Source: Macrotis lagotis
Taxonomy: Eukaryota; Chordata; Mammalia; Peramelemorphia; Peramelidae
NCBI RefSeq assembly: GCF_037893015.1
Contig: NC_133666.1
Location: 653,780,957 to 653,844,956, forward strand
Length of the DNA stretch: 64,000 bases
Reading direction: 5' to 3'
The notes beneath the pieces are model-generated. The model was not told the DNA's origin, did no database searches, and saw only the letters and a list, made by a program, of their open reading frames with translations. Positions 34,773 through 45,119 of the stretch are shown piece by piece; position 1 is the stretch's first letter, and every line of letters begins with the position of its first letter. A program made the position numbers and the translations under genes.

Positions 34773-34903
34773 TTTTTAGGTTTTTGCAAGGCAAATGGGG
34801 TTAAGTGGCTTGCCCAAGGCCACACAGCTAGGTAATCATTAAGTGTCTGAGACCTGATTTGAACCCCAGTACTCCTGACTCCAGGGCCTGTGCTTTATCC
34901 AAT
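34773..34903 (-). mobile_element. WSINE1-like SINE, head-truncated, in L1
   Basis: 'ttaggtttttgcaaggcaaatggggttaagtggcttgcccaaggcc' in reverse orientation, stopping at 'gtgctttatcc' before the head. Flanking 'ggaaaaaaaatttt'-like repeats suggest a target duplication. Confidence 0.85.
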
Positions 34904-35620
34904 ACTGGGGAAAAAAATTTTAAATAACATACTAAGCAAGGCTATAAAAGCAATCTATCACCAAGATTATACACCATGATGAAGTGGGATTTATACCAGG
35001 AATGCATGACTGCCTCAATATTAAGAACATGATTGACTCCATCAAAAATAAAATTAACAAAAATCACATGATTATCTCAATAGATAAAGAAAATCTGTTG
35101 ATCAAAATATAATATCCACTCCTATTAAAAACATTAGAGAGAATAAGAATTAGTGGAGCCTTCCTTAAAATGAAAAGTAGTATCTATCTTAAACCTTTAG
35201 CAAACATTATTTGAATTGGAAATAAGCTAGAAACCTTCCCAGGTACATCAGAAGTGAAGCAAGAATGCACATTGTTATCTCTATTGTTATATTGTATTAG
35301 AACTTCTAACTAAAGCAAGAAGAGAGGAAAAAGAAATTGAAGATACTGGGATAGGCAAACAGGAAACAAAACTATAACTCTTTGTATACCTGGAAAATTC
35401 TAGAGAATCAATTAAAGTCTACTTGAAATAATTAGCATCTTTAACAAAATTGCAGGTTATAAAATAAATCAACCTACATAAATCATCAGCATTTCTGCAT
35501 ATTACCAAAGAAGTCCAGCAACATTCCATATGAATTACTCAAGAGATGATGTAAATTATTTGGGAATCTGCCTGCCAAGACAAAACCAAGATGTATATGA
35601 ACACAATGACAACAAGACAC

Positions 35621-36135
35621 AAGGTGTGGAGGGGAGCCCTTAGGGAATCCATTACAAAGAGGGAAAGGTTCAGCCAATCACAAGACTGGAAGAGTTTTCC
35701 TAATCCCATTCTAGGGATGCCAAACCCCAAACCTGTTCTCAATCAATCAAGAGTGACCTAGAGATCTTGACCTAATGCTACTGAGTTTGTGCAATTAGGT
35801 AATTGAATATTAACCCACATACCCCCTGTGATGATTGGGGTTCTTTAGCATATCATTCGTCCTATGATGTGGAAGGGGGGATCAAATTAGGGGCATGTCA
35901 TGAAATGTGTGGACCTCTTAGATTGTAACTCAAACTCTGAGAGCCTATGAACATCCAAGAGGGCGGGGAAAGAGTTTCTGAAGACCATAAATTACCTGAC
36001 TTTGAAGACTAATTCATGCTTCACCCCTAGGTGAAGTACTCATGCCTTGTAAAGTGTATCTTGCAAGGTTTGTGAATACAATGTACAATTTTCTCTCACT
36101 CTAGCAGGTTTTTAATTTTCATTCATTTATAATAT
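35621..36135. mobile_element. unclassified ~0.5-kb insert in L1, possibly a solo LTR (fossil)
   Basis: L1 sequence stops after 'gaacacaatgacaac' and resumes at 'cacaaataaaattagatctaaac'. The insert begins about TGTGGAGGGG and has no coding potential. A TATA-like 'cataaattacc' lies in its right half. Size, start and position suggest a solo LTR on the plus strand, but neither the right end nor a target duplication could be fixed. Confidence 0.35.
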
Positions 36136-36414
36136 ACTTATTACACAAATAAAATTAGATCTAAACAAGTGTCCTCACATTAATTACTCAAGTGTAGGCT
36201 GAAACAAAGTAATAAAAATGACATTTCTACCTGAATTGATTTACATATCTTGCCAATCAAACTAACCAAAAATTATTTCATAGAGCTAGAAAAAAATAAC
36301 AAAATTCATCTAGAAGAATAAAAATTCAAGAATATCAAGGTAATTAATGAAAAAATGCAAAGGAAGTGGGCTAGTCATACTATATCTCAAACTGCATTAT
36401 AAATAGGCAGTGTC

Positions 36415-36567
36415 CTGGGTGGGTGGTGCAGTGGATAAAGCACCAGTCGGTCCTGAAGTCAGCAGTACCTGGGTTCAAATCTGGTCTCAGACACTTAATA
36501 ATTACCTAGCTGTGTGGCCTTGGGCAAGCCACTTAACCCCATTCACCTTGCAAAAACCTAAAAAAAA
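36415..36567 (+). mobile_element. WSINE1-like SINE with target-site duplication, in L1
   Basis: A complete copy flanked by aaataggcagtgtc at 36401-36414 and a one-mismatch copy at 36568-36581. Confidence 0.92.
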
Positions 36568-36958
36568 AAATGGGCAGTGTCTAAGATATAAAATGGTGAA
36601 TCAGTGGAATAAACTAGATATGCAAGATATAGTAGTAAGTGATCATAGGAATCTAGTGTTTGATAAACCCAAAGACCCAAGCTTTGAGAGCAAAATTTTA
36701 CTATTTGATTATTGGAAGAACTGGAAAAAGATATTTCATGAAATAAGTATACATCAGTATCTTACACTGTATATCAAAATAAGGTTAAAATGGGTTCAAG
36801 ATTTAGACTTAAAGGGCAATACTATAAACAAACCAGGAGAGCATAAAAACAGTTAAACTTTCAGATCCTATGGTTAAAGGAAAAATTTAGGACCAATCAA
36901 AAGATGTCATTAGATCCTTTAAATTAGATAATTTTGATTCTATTAAAAAGATTTTGCA

Positions 36959-37110
36959 GGCTAGGTGATGTAGTGGAGAGAGCACTGGTCCTGGATTCAG
37001 GAGTACCTGAGTTCAAATCTGACCTCAGACACTTAATAATTACCTAGTTGTGTGGCCTTGGGCAAGCCACTTAACCCCATTAATTGCCTTGCAAAAGAAC
37101 CTAAAAAAAA
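36959..37110 (+). mobile_element. WSINE1-like SINE with target-site duplication, in L1
   Basis: Flanked by aaaaagattttgca at 36945-36958 and 37111-37124, an exact repeat. It is the second SINE in the same L1 within 550 bp. Confidence 0.93.
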
Positions 37111-38204
37111 AAAAAGATTTTGCAAAAAGAAAATCAATATAAGATTAGATAGAAAGCAGAAGACTGGTATATAATTTTTATAGCAAGTGCCTCAAACAAA
37201 GATCTCATTTCTCAAATAAGTAGAGAACTGAATAAAATGTATAAGAATACAAGTTATTCCCAAATTAATAGGTGGTCAAAGGATAAGAACAGGCATGTTT
37301 CAGATCAAGAAATGAAAGTTATCTATAGTCATATAAAAATGTTCTAATCATTATTAGAGAGATGTACACTGAAATAACTCTGACCTGTGATCATAATCCT
37401 ACAAGATTGGCTTGTAGGAAAGACTAAAAAAAAATGACAAATGTTGGAGGAGCTGTGGAAAAATTGGAACACTAATACTCTATTAAAACTGTGAATTTAC
37501 CCAACCATTCTGGAGACCAATTTGGAATTATGATTAAAGAAATATAAAACTGAGGGTATCCAGGTCTATACTAAAAAAGATTTAAAAAGGGGGGGGAGAC
37601 CTACACATACAAAATATTTCTAGCAGTTTTTTTTTGGGGGGGGGTGGTGATAAAGAATTGGAAATTGAATGTATGTCCATCAATTATGGAATGACTTAAC
37701 TAGTTGTGGTATATGATTATAATAGAATATTATTTTGTTCTAAGAAATGATGAATAGGATTCTCTCAGAAAAACCTAGAAAGACTTACACAAACTAATGC
37801 AAAGTGAAGTGAGAAGAACCAGGAGAACAGTGTTCATGGTAACAGCAGTATTAGCAGTATTGTATGAAGATAAACTGTGAATGATTTAATTATTCTCACC
37901 AATACAATGATTGAAAACAATTCCAGAGGACTCATGAAAAATGTTATCCATCTCCAGAGAAAGAATTGGTGGAATCTTAATATAAATTGAAGTGTATTAT
38001 TTTTTACTTTATTTGTTAAATTTTTTGTTTTGTTTTGGTCTGTGTCTTCTTCCACTAATATGAAAATATGTTTTACCTTCTCAGAGTGGGACCTTAGGAA
38101 GATAATTTAATATAAAATTAATATTAATTTTTTAATGTAATTGATAAAAACATTATTTAAAAAATAAAATAAAATTCAAAAAACTCTCTCTCCCTCATAG
38201 GACT

Positions 38205-40411
38205 GACTTGAGAAAAATCAATCAGTAACACTTATTAAGCACCTACTATGTGTCAGACATCATGCTAGATGCTGGGGATGCAAAAAGAGACAAAAACAAT
38301 TCCTGCCCTAAAGAAGTTTATAGTCTAATAGAGAGGAGCAGCTAGGGGGTGCAGTGAATAGTGTGCAGACTCTGGAGTCAGGAGGACCTGAATTCAAATT
38401 TGGCTTCAGACACTTAATAATATACCAGCTGTGTGACCTTGGGCAAGTCACATTGCCTTGCAAAAAAAATCTAATTGGGGAAAAAAGTTTATTCAAAACA
38501 AGCTATATGCAATATAAGTGGAAAAGATTAAGTAAAGGAAGGCACCAGAATTAAGAAATGATGGAGATTTTTTTGGAGATGGGAAGTCCTGGGCATATTT
38601 GTAGTTAGCAGAGAAGCGACTAGTAGACAGAAAAAAAGAATGAAGATTAGAAACGAAATGGAGAATAATGGAAAGGTCAATTTACTGGAAAAGATTGCAT
38701 GAATTGGAATTATTTGTGCATGTAGAGGGGTTTACCTTGGCAAAGAGAAGGTACACCTCTTAATGTGAGACAAAGGTAGAGAAGATATCAATAGAAGGCA
38801 TTTGAGTGAAATATGAGGCAAGTTGAGATAATGGTGGGAATTGGAGAGGTACAATGAGCCATGGGAAATTTAATAGGATGAAAAGTTTTGTTAAAGCCTT
38901 TGTGGTAAGTAGGATAGTGAATTGGGTGGGGAAATATAAAAGGATTGAGATTATGCAGATTATGTAGATTGTAGTTGCCCCATTCAGCACAGTTTCCTGA
39001 TTTTCTCCAATTTTGTTCACCAGCATTTGAATACAAGCAAAGGCAGTGGATCCTTGGAGTAATCCAAGACTCAGGCTTGATAAAGCAAAATTTAATAGAT
39101 TAGGTGGACAAAGGCAAGAGAACAAGACATTGCAGAGTTGAACTAATTCACCAAGGGAAGGGGAGGATTGTTAGGGCTTGGAAAACACTGAGTGGTGGAG
39201 GGATTGGAGGTCACAGTGAGTAAAAAGTATAGGATTAGGAGTTCTAAAGCAGAGGAAAAGATGGAATGATAAGAGATTAAGATCAACAAAGAAATTTCAG
39301 AGTTCACAAACATTGAAGTGGAACACTTGTGGGTGATGGCAAGCATCTCTGTGTACAGCTGAAGTACCTCAGTGGAGAAGTGGGTCATGAGAAATGATGT
39401 AACAGGTTTAATGAGAATCTGGCAGGCATTTTGTGTGCCCCTGAAATGCTTCAGTAGAGAAGTAGGTCATCAGAAATGACCTAATGAGCATAATGAAGAC
39501 CTGGGAAGTTAGAGTGTTGGGGGCAGTATCAATATGTATTTTGAAGTCCACTCGATTAAGGGCAATGTCATAAAGCCCTCAAAATAAGAGTTATCAAGAA
39601 GATGGTGACCAACCATGTGAAGGCTCCAAAGAAGGTAAAAAGGAAGAGAACTAAGAAAAAGTCAAAAGATTTAGTAATTAAGACAACATTGGCAACTTTG
39701 GAGAAAGTAATTTTGTTTGATAAAGACAGAAGCCAGATTGTAAAGAAATCAAAAACAGAGTGAAAGGAAAAGAAGTAGAGGCACTTATTGTAGGTGTCCT
39801 CCATGAAATGTAAAAGAGATATGGGATAATAGCTGAAAGACCATGAGCCATGCACTGAACTCATTGAGGATAGCAATGTATTCTGTAGACAATAGGTACC
39901 AAAATCTTGACTGAGCAATAAATATGAAATAAATGAAACTCAAAGCAGGAATAATTACTAATTCTGTTGTAAAGAAATCCTGGAAGTGGATATGCGGAGA
40001 AAAAGTATTCCAGTTCTTCCACATCAAACAGTACGTTTGAGGGGTATAAGTAAAAAATAGCAAGGTTGAAAACAAAGGCCTGGGAAGGGTGTCATCAGAG
40101 AGGAGCCAGGTCTTAGTGGAAGGAGAAGGAAAAGAAAAAATTTAAGATCAAAGAAAGTTTATTACTTGAGGAAGAAGCATTCCAGGAAGCTCAGAGGAAG
40201 GAGTCATTAACTTTGGAGTAGGATGGTGGAATGACTGGGTGAAGGATGTTGTGAATAAGGGAGTGAAAAGTGGGGGAATGAGAATGAGGTTAGAATCATT
40301 GAAATGCAGAGAACATGACAGGGTGCTGTGTGATAACCATAGGAAAATCAGTTCAGATAGATTGCTACCATCCTAAGGTAGCCATGCATGGAAGTAGGGC
40401 AAGTTGATGGT
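38205..40411 (-). mobile_element. L2-type LINE, antisense, about 2 kb
   Basis: It starts with the L2 3' terminus ('cttattaagcacctactatgtg', 'aattcctgccctaaagaagtttatagtctaat'), is broken by a SINE at 38333-38469, and continues as long antisense L2-like sequence to the HAL1 insertion at 40412. A paired block, 'aatgcttcagtagagaagtaggtcat' and 'acctcagtggagaagtgggtcat' at about 39360-39480, indicates a short internal duplication. The rightmost kilobase is the least certain. Confidence 0.5.
38333..38469 (+). mobile_element. WSINE1-like SINE
   Basis: A diverged copy ('ggagcagctagggggtgcag') lacking the 'cttaacccc' block near its end. It is probably an older subfamily. It splits the L2 fragment, with 'tctaat' on both flanks. 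Confidence 0.85.
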
Positions 40412-41169
40412 AAAGAATCAATAATAGGGGGGGGGGAGCCAAGATGGCAACAAGAGCGGATCCTGTCTTAGGCTCTTTCTCATAAATCTTTGAAACTAAG
40501 GACTCTAACTAAATTTTCAAGACAGAACCCACAGAGGGACCCAGTGACACAGTTCTCCTACTCAAGGTAACCTGGAAAAGAGCAGAAAGACTCTGCTCCC
40601 CAGAGCTGGAGGGGAGGCCCGCCAGAGGGGTGGCCCACCAGAGCGAAAGAACTTCAGCCTCCCAGAGGCAGCCCCAGGGAGCAGGGAGCCATGGCTCACA
40701 GCAGCAGGGGAATTTCCTGATCTACGCCCTGGGGAGCAGTGGGCACAACTTGGGGGAACAGGGAACCTCTGCCAGAGCAAGCACACGAAGCCCAGCCCTC
40801 AGGGCACACAGCAAGCAGCATGGCCACCTCAGCCCAGATCCAGGAAACAGAAACAGGAGGAGCCAGTAAGCAGGAGCCCCCAGGGCATGAACCCATTGAA
40901 CCTAGGGAAGGGAGTGAAAAGAGAGACTGCAGAGCTCTGCCCCTGGAACAGGACTCTAGGACTCTGAACACATTCAGATACTGATCACAGTCTAGGCCCC
41001 CCCAATAGAACAGCAGGGGCGCCCTGACACCTCAGCCCCATGGCAGAGGGGGTGGCGCATATGGTCATTCACAGACCAGGAGGGAGGACAGAGCCTCACA
41101 CACTGAGACCTTTGTGGGAGTGTCCCAAAAGCTCAGGAAGCAGCCCCAAAACAGGCTTAGGCTGGGAAA

Positions 41170-42244
41170 ATGAGCAAGCAGAGAAAAAAGAACACCATTG
41201 AGAAATACATTACCTATGATCCCAAGAAGGATCAAAATACTCAGTCTGAAGATGAGGAAACACAAGCATCTAAAGACTCCAAGAAAAACAGAAATTGGGC
41301 TCAGGCTATGACAGAGCTCAAAAAGACTTTGAAAATCAAATGAGGGAGTTAGAAGAAAAAACTGGGAAAAGAAATGAGAGAGATGCAGGAAAAACATGAA
41401 AATGAAGTCAGCAGCTTAGTCAAGGAAATCCAAAAAATGGCGAAAAAAATAGCATGCTAAAAACCAGCTTAGGTCAAATGGATAAAACAATTCAAAAAGT
41501 TATAGAGGAGAAGAATACTTTAAAAAGCAGAATTGACCAGATGGAAAAAGAGATAAGAAACCTCTGAGGAAAACAAATCCTTCAGATAAAGAATACAACC
41601 CAGGGAGTTTGATGAATTTATGAGAAACCAGGACTCAATACTTCAAAACCAAAAAAATGAAAAATTAGAAGAAAATGTGAAACATCTCATTGAAAAAACA
41701 ACTGATATGGAAAACAGACTTAGGAAAGATAATTTTAAAATTATTGGAATACCTGAAAGTCATGATCAGGAAAAGAGCCTTGACATCATTTTCAAAGAAT
41801 TACTACAGGAAAATTGCCCTGATATCCTAGAAGCAGAGGGCAAAATAGAACTGGAGAGAATCCACCGATGTCCTTGAGAAAGAGATCCAAAAAAAACCAA
41901 TCCCGAGGAATATTATAGCCAAGTTCCAGAACTCCCAAGTTAAAGAGAAAATATTACAAGCAGCCAGAAGAACACAGTTCAAATATCGTGGAGCTGCAGT
42001 CAGGATCACACAGGACTTAGCAGCAACTACATTAAAATCTTGTAGGGCTTGGAATATAATATACCAGAAGGCAAAAGAGCTTGGAATGCAACCGAGAATC
42101 AACTACCCAGCAAAACTGAATGTCCTCTTCCAGGGAAAAAGATGGACTTTCAGTGGACCAGGGGAATTTCAAATGTTCCTGTTGGAATGGCCAGAGCTAA
42201 ACAGAAGGTTTGATCTTCAAATACAGGACTCAGGTGAAGCATAG
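41170..42244 (+). pseudogene. broken ORF1 of the HAL1-like LINE
   Basis: L1 ORF1p is an RNA-binding trimer with a coiled coil, an RRM and a C-terminal domain. The start MSKQRKKNTIEKYITYDPKK is followed by a charged, coiled-coil-like stretch (EKNTLKSRIDQMEKEI). Then comes the RRM with the hallmark ENRLRKDNFKIIGIPES and NCPDILEAEGKIELERIHR, and a C-terminal domain seen as QPRINYPAKL and ending in QIQDSGEA. It is broken by several frameshifts and at least one early stop (TGA near 41340), so it is not translatable as one protein. The longest open piece is 41620-41877. Plain LINE gene, not retroviral. Confidence 0.85.
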
Positions 42245-42754
42245 AGATTGAAGGAGAAGGGGAAAATATGAGGGACTTAATGATAATGAACTGCATGTAT
42301 TCCTGCATAGAAAAATGACAATGATAATACTCATGTGAACCTTCTCAGTTAATAGAGCAGGTAAAAGGAGCTTTTATAGTTGAAGCACAGGAGAAAGCTG
42401 AATTTGAAGATAAAATATGGTGTAAAAATGGAGTCAATAGAAAAAAGGGAAATGTAATGGGAGAAAGAAAAAGGAAAGGGGGGAATAGGCCAAGATATTT
42501 CATATAATAAAATTTTTCTTTATTACAGTGAGCTATTGCAATGATATGGAAGTGGGGAAGGCAAGGGGGAATGAGGGAATCTTCGCTCTCATCAGAGGTG
42601 GCTAGGAGAGGAAACAGCATATATACTCAATGGGGTATAGATATCTGGAGTAAGAAAGAGGGTAGGGGACAGGGGGAAGGGGTGGGGATGTGAATGATGG
42701 AGGAGAGGATGGACCATGGGGGGAGAGTGGTCAGATATAACACATTTTCTTTTT

Positions 42755-43440
42755 TACTTCTTGCAAGGGGCTGGGACTGGATGGCCTGTCTGGGCCCATA
42801 GGGCCAAGTGGATGCTAGGCCTATGGGGTGGTAGGGGGGGCTCGGAGCCTCTTGGCCCCAGGGCCAGGGATCTGTCTGCTGTGCCACTCAGCTACCCTAC
42901 AGCGGAATCAGAGTGAAAAAGAGAGAGAAAATATAATACATGGTAGTGGAGAAATAAGAAAGGAGGGAGTTGCAATCAGCAATGGCAACGGTAGAAAAAT
43001 ATGGAAGTAAGTTTTGTGATGGACTTATAAAGAATGTGATCTACCCATAACAGAGTTGTTGGTGTTGGAACACAGACTGAAACACACTTTTTATTATTAT
43101 TATTATTTGGGGGGGGTGCAGGGCAAGTGGGGCTGGGTGGCCTGCCTGGGGCTGCATAGTGGGATGATCGTTGGATGTCTGAGGCTGGATTTGGACCCAG
43201 GTGCTCCTGGCTCAAGGGCCAATGCTCTGTCCACCACCCAGCCACCCCTACTATTATTACTATTTTATTTTATTTTGGGTCTTTTTTTTTCTTTTTTTGG
43301 TTTTTTGCAGGGCAGTGAGGTTGGGGTGGCTTGCATGTCACACGGCTGGGTGATTATTGGGTGTATGGGGCCGGATATGGGCTCAGGTGCTCCTGGCTCC
43401 AGGGCTGGTGCTCTGTCCATTGTGACACCTGGCCATACCT
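42755..43440 (-). repeat. three SINE-like modules inside the HAL1 3' UTR
   Basis: Segments at about 42760-42898, 43105-43250 and 43290-43440 each resemble a reversed tRNA-type SINE. The first ends 'ctgctgtgccactcagctaccct', the second 'ctctgtccaccacccagccacccc' and the third 'tgtccattgtgacacctggcc'. They are more diverged and more GC-rich than the free SINEs. The first is also present at the matching place in the copy at 49.4 kb, so it belongs to the element family rather than being a later hit. Confidence 0.65.
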
Positions 43441-43842
43441 ACAATTAATACTATTATTTTTTAATTTTAATTTTTTTCTTTCCCCTTTACTTTATTGCTC
43501 AAGCGAGTCTATATTTTTTGGGGGGAGGGGGTATTTTATTTACTCTTAAACAAGAATATTTTATTAATGTACAAAAAAACATTATTTGTACAAAATGAGA
43601 ATAAATAAATATTTTTAAAAATTTGAAAAAACTAAACTAAGAGTTTTGGGGCACTCTAGATACCAATACATACATATAAATGCATATATATTTATATTTA
43701 TTTGCAAATATTTTGTACACATATTTATGTATTGAATATTGATGTATATTTTTATTATATATCGATGTACTCCTAGTTATATAATCAAAATTTTCAATAA
43801 ATTCAATTAAATAAGCATTTATTAAAAAAAGAATCAATAATA

Positions 43843-45110
43843 AGGTTGGACTTTCTTCACAATATAGAGGTTTGCCCTCACTGAGCAATTAGGGCATCAG
43901 CCCTAAATTGCATGCTCTCCCCAACTTTGTAACCTTACTTCCATATATATAAGCACAGGAATTTATGAAATTGCTCCTTCCTTTTACTTGCTATAGGTTC
44001 CCTGAAGTAGTTCTTGAGGCAATAAGCCAAGAAGCTCATCAGAGATATAGGTAAATTGTCAAGGTCAAGAAAACCTTTGTACATACCTTGTCAGCTATAT
44101 CAAGTTGGTAGAATATTTGAAGGATAAGCCAGGACCAAAAACCTTTGAAGACCTGCAGGGTCATCAGGAGCATATTGTACAAATAGAATAAAAAGAAAAG
44201 CTAATAATCTCTCATGGAAACATTGTCCCTCTGTGACAAGAGTGGAAATACTTAGGTCATAGTAATGGCCAAGTCTCTAAAAATCCCATCGGTGCCAGGT
44301 CTCTAGACACCCCATGGTCACAAAGGAGATCTTCTCACAACAAAGGGAGAAGACTAGTATAAAGTCTCCAGGTAGATGGAAAGGATGCTCAAATCCTCCT
44401 CAGGTCCCAAATCCTGTAAGCTTCAAGCTATTTTTGCCTCCCAAATACATCCTATCTTCTGAGAACAGATTCACTTGCTTGGGAAGAGAACAAACCACTT
44501 AGTGAAAAACATCAGTTCAAAGTTGATGAAGTGTGTGTAACTGAATATTTTATAGATCTGGGAGGGAAGCAAAGATAGAACCTTAAGATCATATAATCTC
44601 AAAGTACACCTAGTTCAAACTGTACTTGATCAGAAATCCCTCTATAACTTCTCAGCCAGTGACTATTCAGCCTCCCATTGAAGACCATCAGTGATCCTAG
44701 CCTTTCAGACAGCTGTGTTGCTTGGGAAATTTTCTTAAGATGCAAGCTAAATCTTCCTCTCTATACCTCCTCCTCCTCCCTCCTCTCCCTTTTCTTGATT
44801 CTGCCCTCTTGGGCCAAGAAGAATCAATCTGAAGCCTTTTCCATGTGATGGACTAAAAATATGTGGATTAGTTATTAGTCCTACTTCTCATACTCATCTT
44901 GCCCTTTTCAAATCAAATAGCTTTTATTCCTTCAAATGTTTTCCATTGGGCAAGGGCTTCAGTCCTGTCAACATCTGGATGTCCCAATAGTGTGCTGGGT
45001 CTAATCTGGATCTGAATCTGACTTCAAACATTTACTAGCTGTATCACTCTAGGGCAAATCCCTTAATCTATGTCTTCCTCTGCTTCCTCAAATGTAAAAT
45101 GGGAATTTTA
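43843..45110. other. intergenic stretch, mostly unassigned
   Basis: A MIR-like remnant lies at about 44985-45110 ('tctgaatctgacttcaaacatttactagctgtatc', 'cctcaaatgtaaaatggga'). No exon was recognised in the rest. Confidence 0.45.
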
Positions 45111-45119
45111 ACAAATCTT

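Larger units (their letters stand above)
33700..38180 (+). mobile_element. L1, sense, ORF2 to 3' end, with four insertions
   Basis: The L1 keeps collinear ORF2 sequence over about 4 kb: endonuclease-RT linker region near 34000-34750, RT region ('gaagtgggatttataccaggaatgca', 'agaagtgaagcaagaatgc') at 34980-35300, and the C-terminus and 3' UTR at 37130-38180. It is interrupted by SINEs at 34773, 36415 and 36959 and by an unclassified 0.5-kb insert near 35620-36130. Many stops are present, so it is long dead. Confidence 0.82.
40427..43827 (+). mobile_element. HAL1-like (ORF1-only) LINE, both ends, with target-site duplication
   Basis: A 3.4-kb insertion flanked by aaagaatcaataata at 40412-40426 and 43828-43842. 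It opens with a G run and AGCCAAGATGGC, the usual L1/HAL1 5' terminus. It has a GC-richer 5' UTR (to 41169), a single ORF1-like region (41170-42244) and a long 3' UTR. No ORF2, endonuclease or reverse transcriptase sequence is present between ORF1 and the 3' end, which is the defining feature of half-L1 elements that rely on L1 proteins in trans. The 3' UTR carries three segments related to tRNA-type SINEs in reverse orientation. A-rich sequence near 43600 looks like the usual 3' end, and about 200 bp of extra sequence follow before the duplication. Confidence 0.82.

Noticed and set aside
36410-36856. 148-residue plus-strand frame
   Set aside because: It runs from a SINE into L1 ORF2, so it is a repeat chimera by chance and not a gene.
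40562-41397. Several frames of 74-110 residues on both strands
   Set aside because: They lie in the 5' UTR and ORF1 start of the HAL1-like element and are shadows of it.
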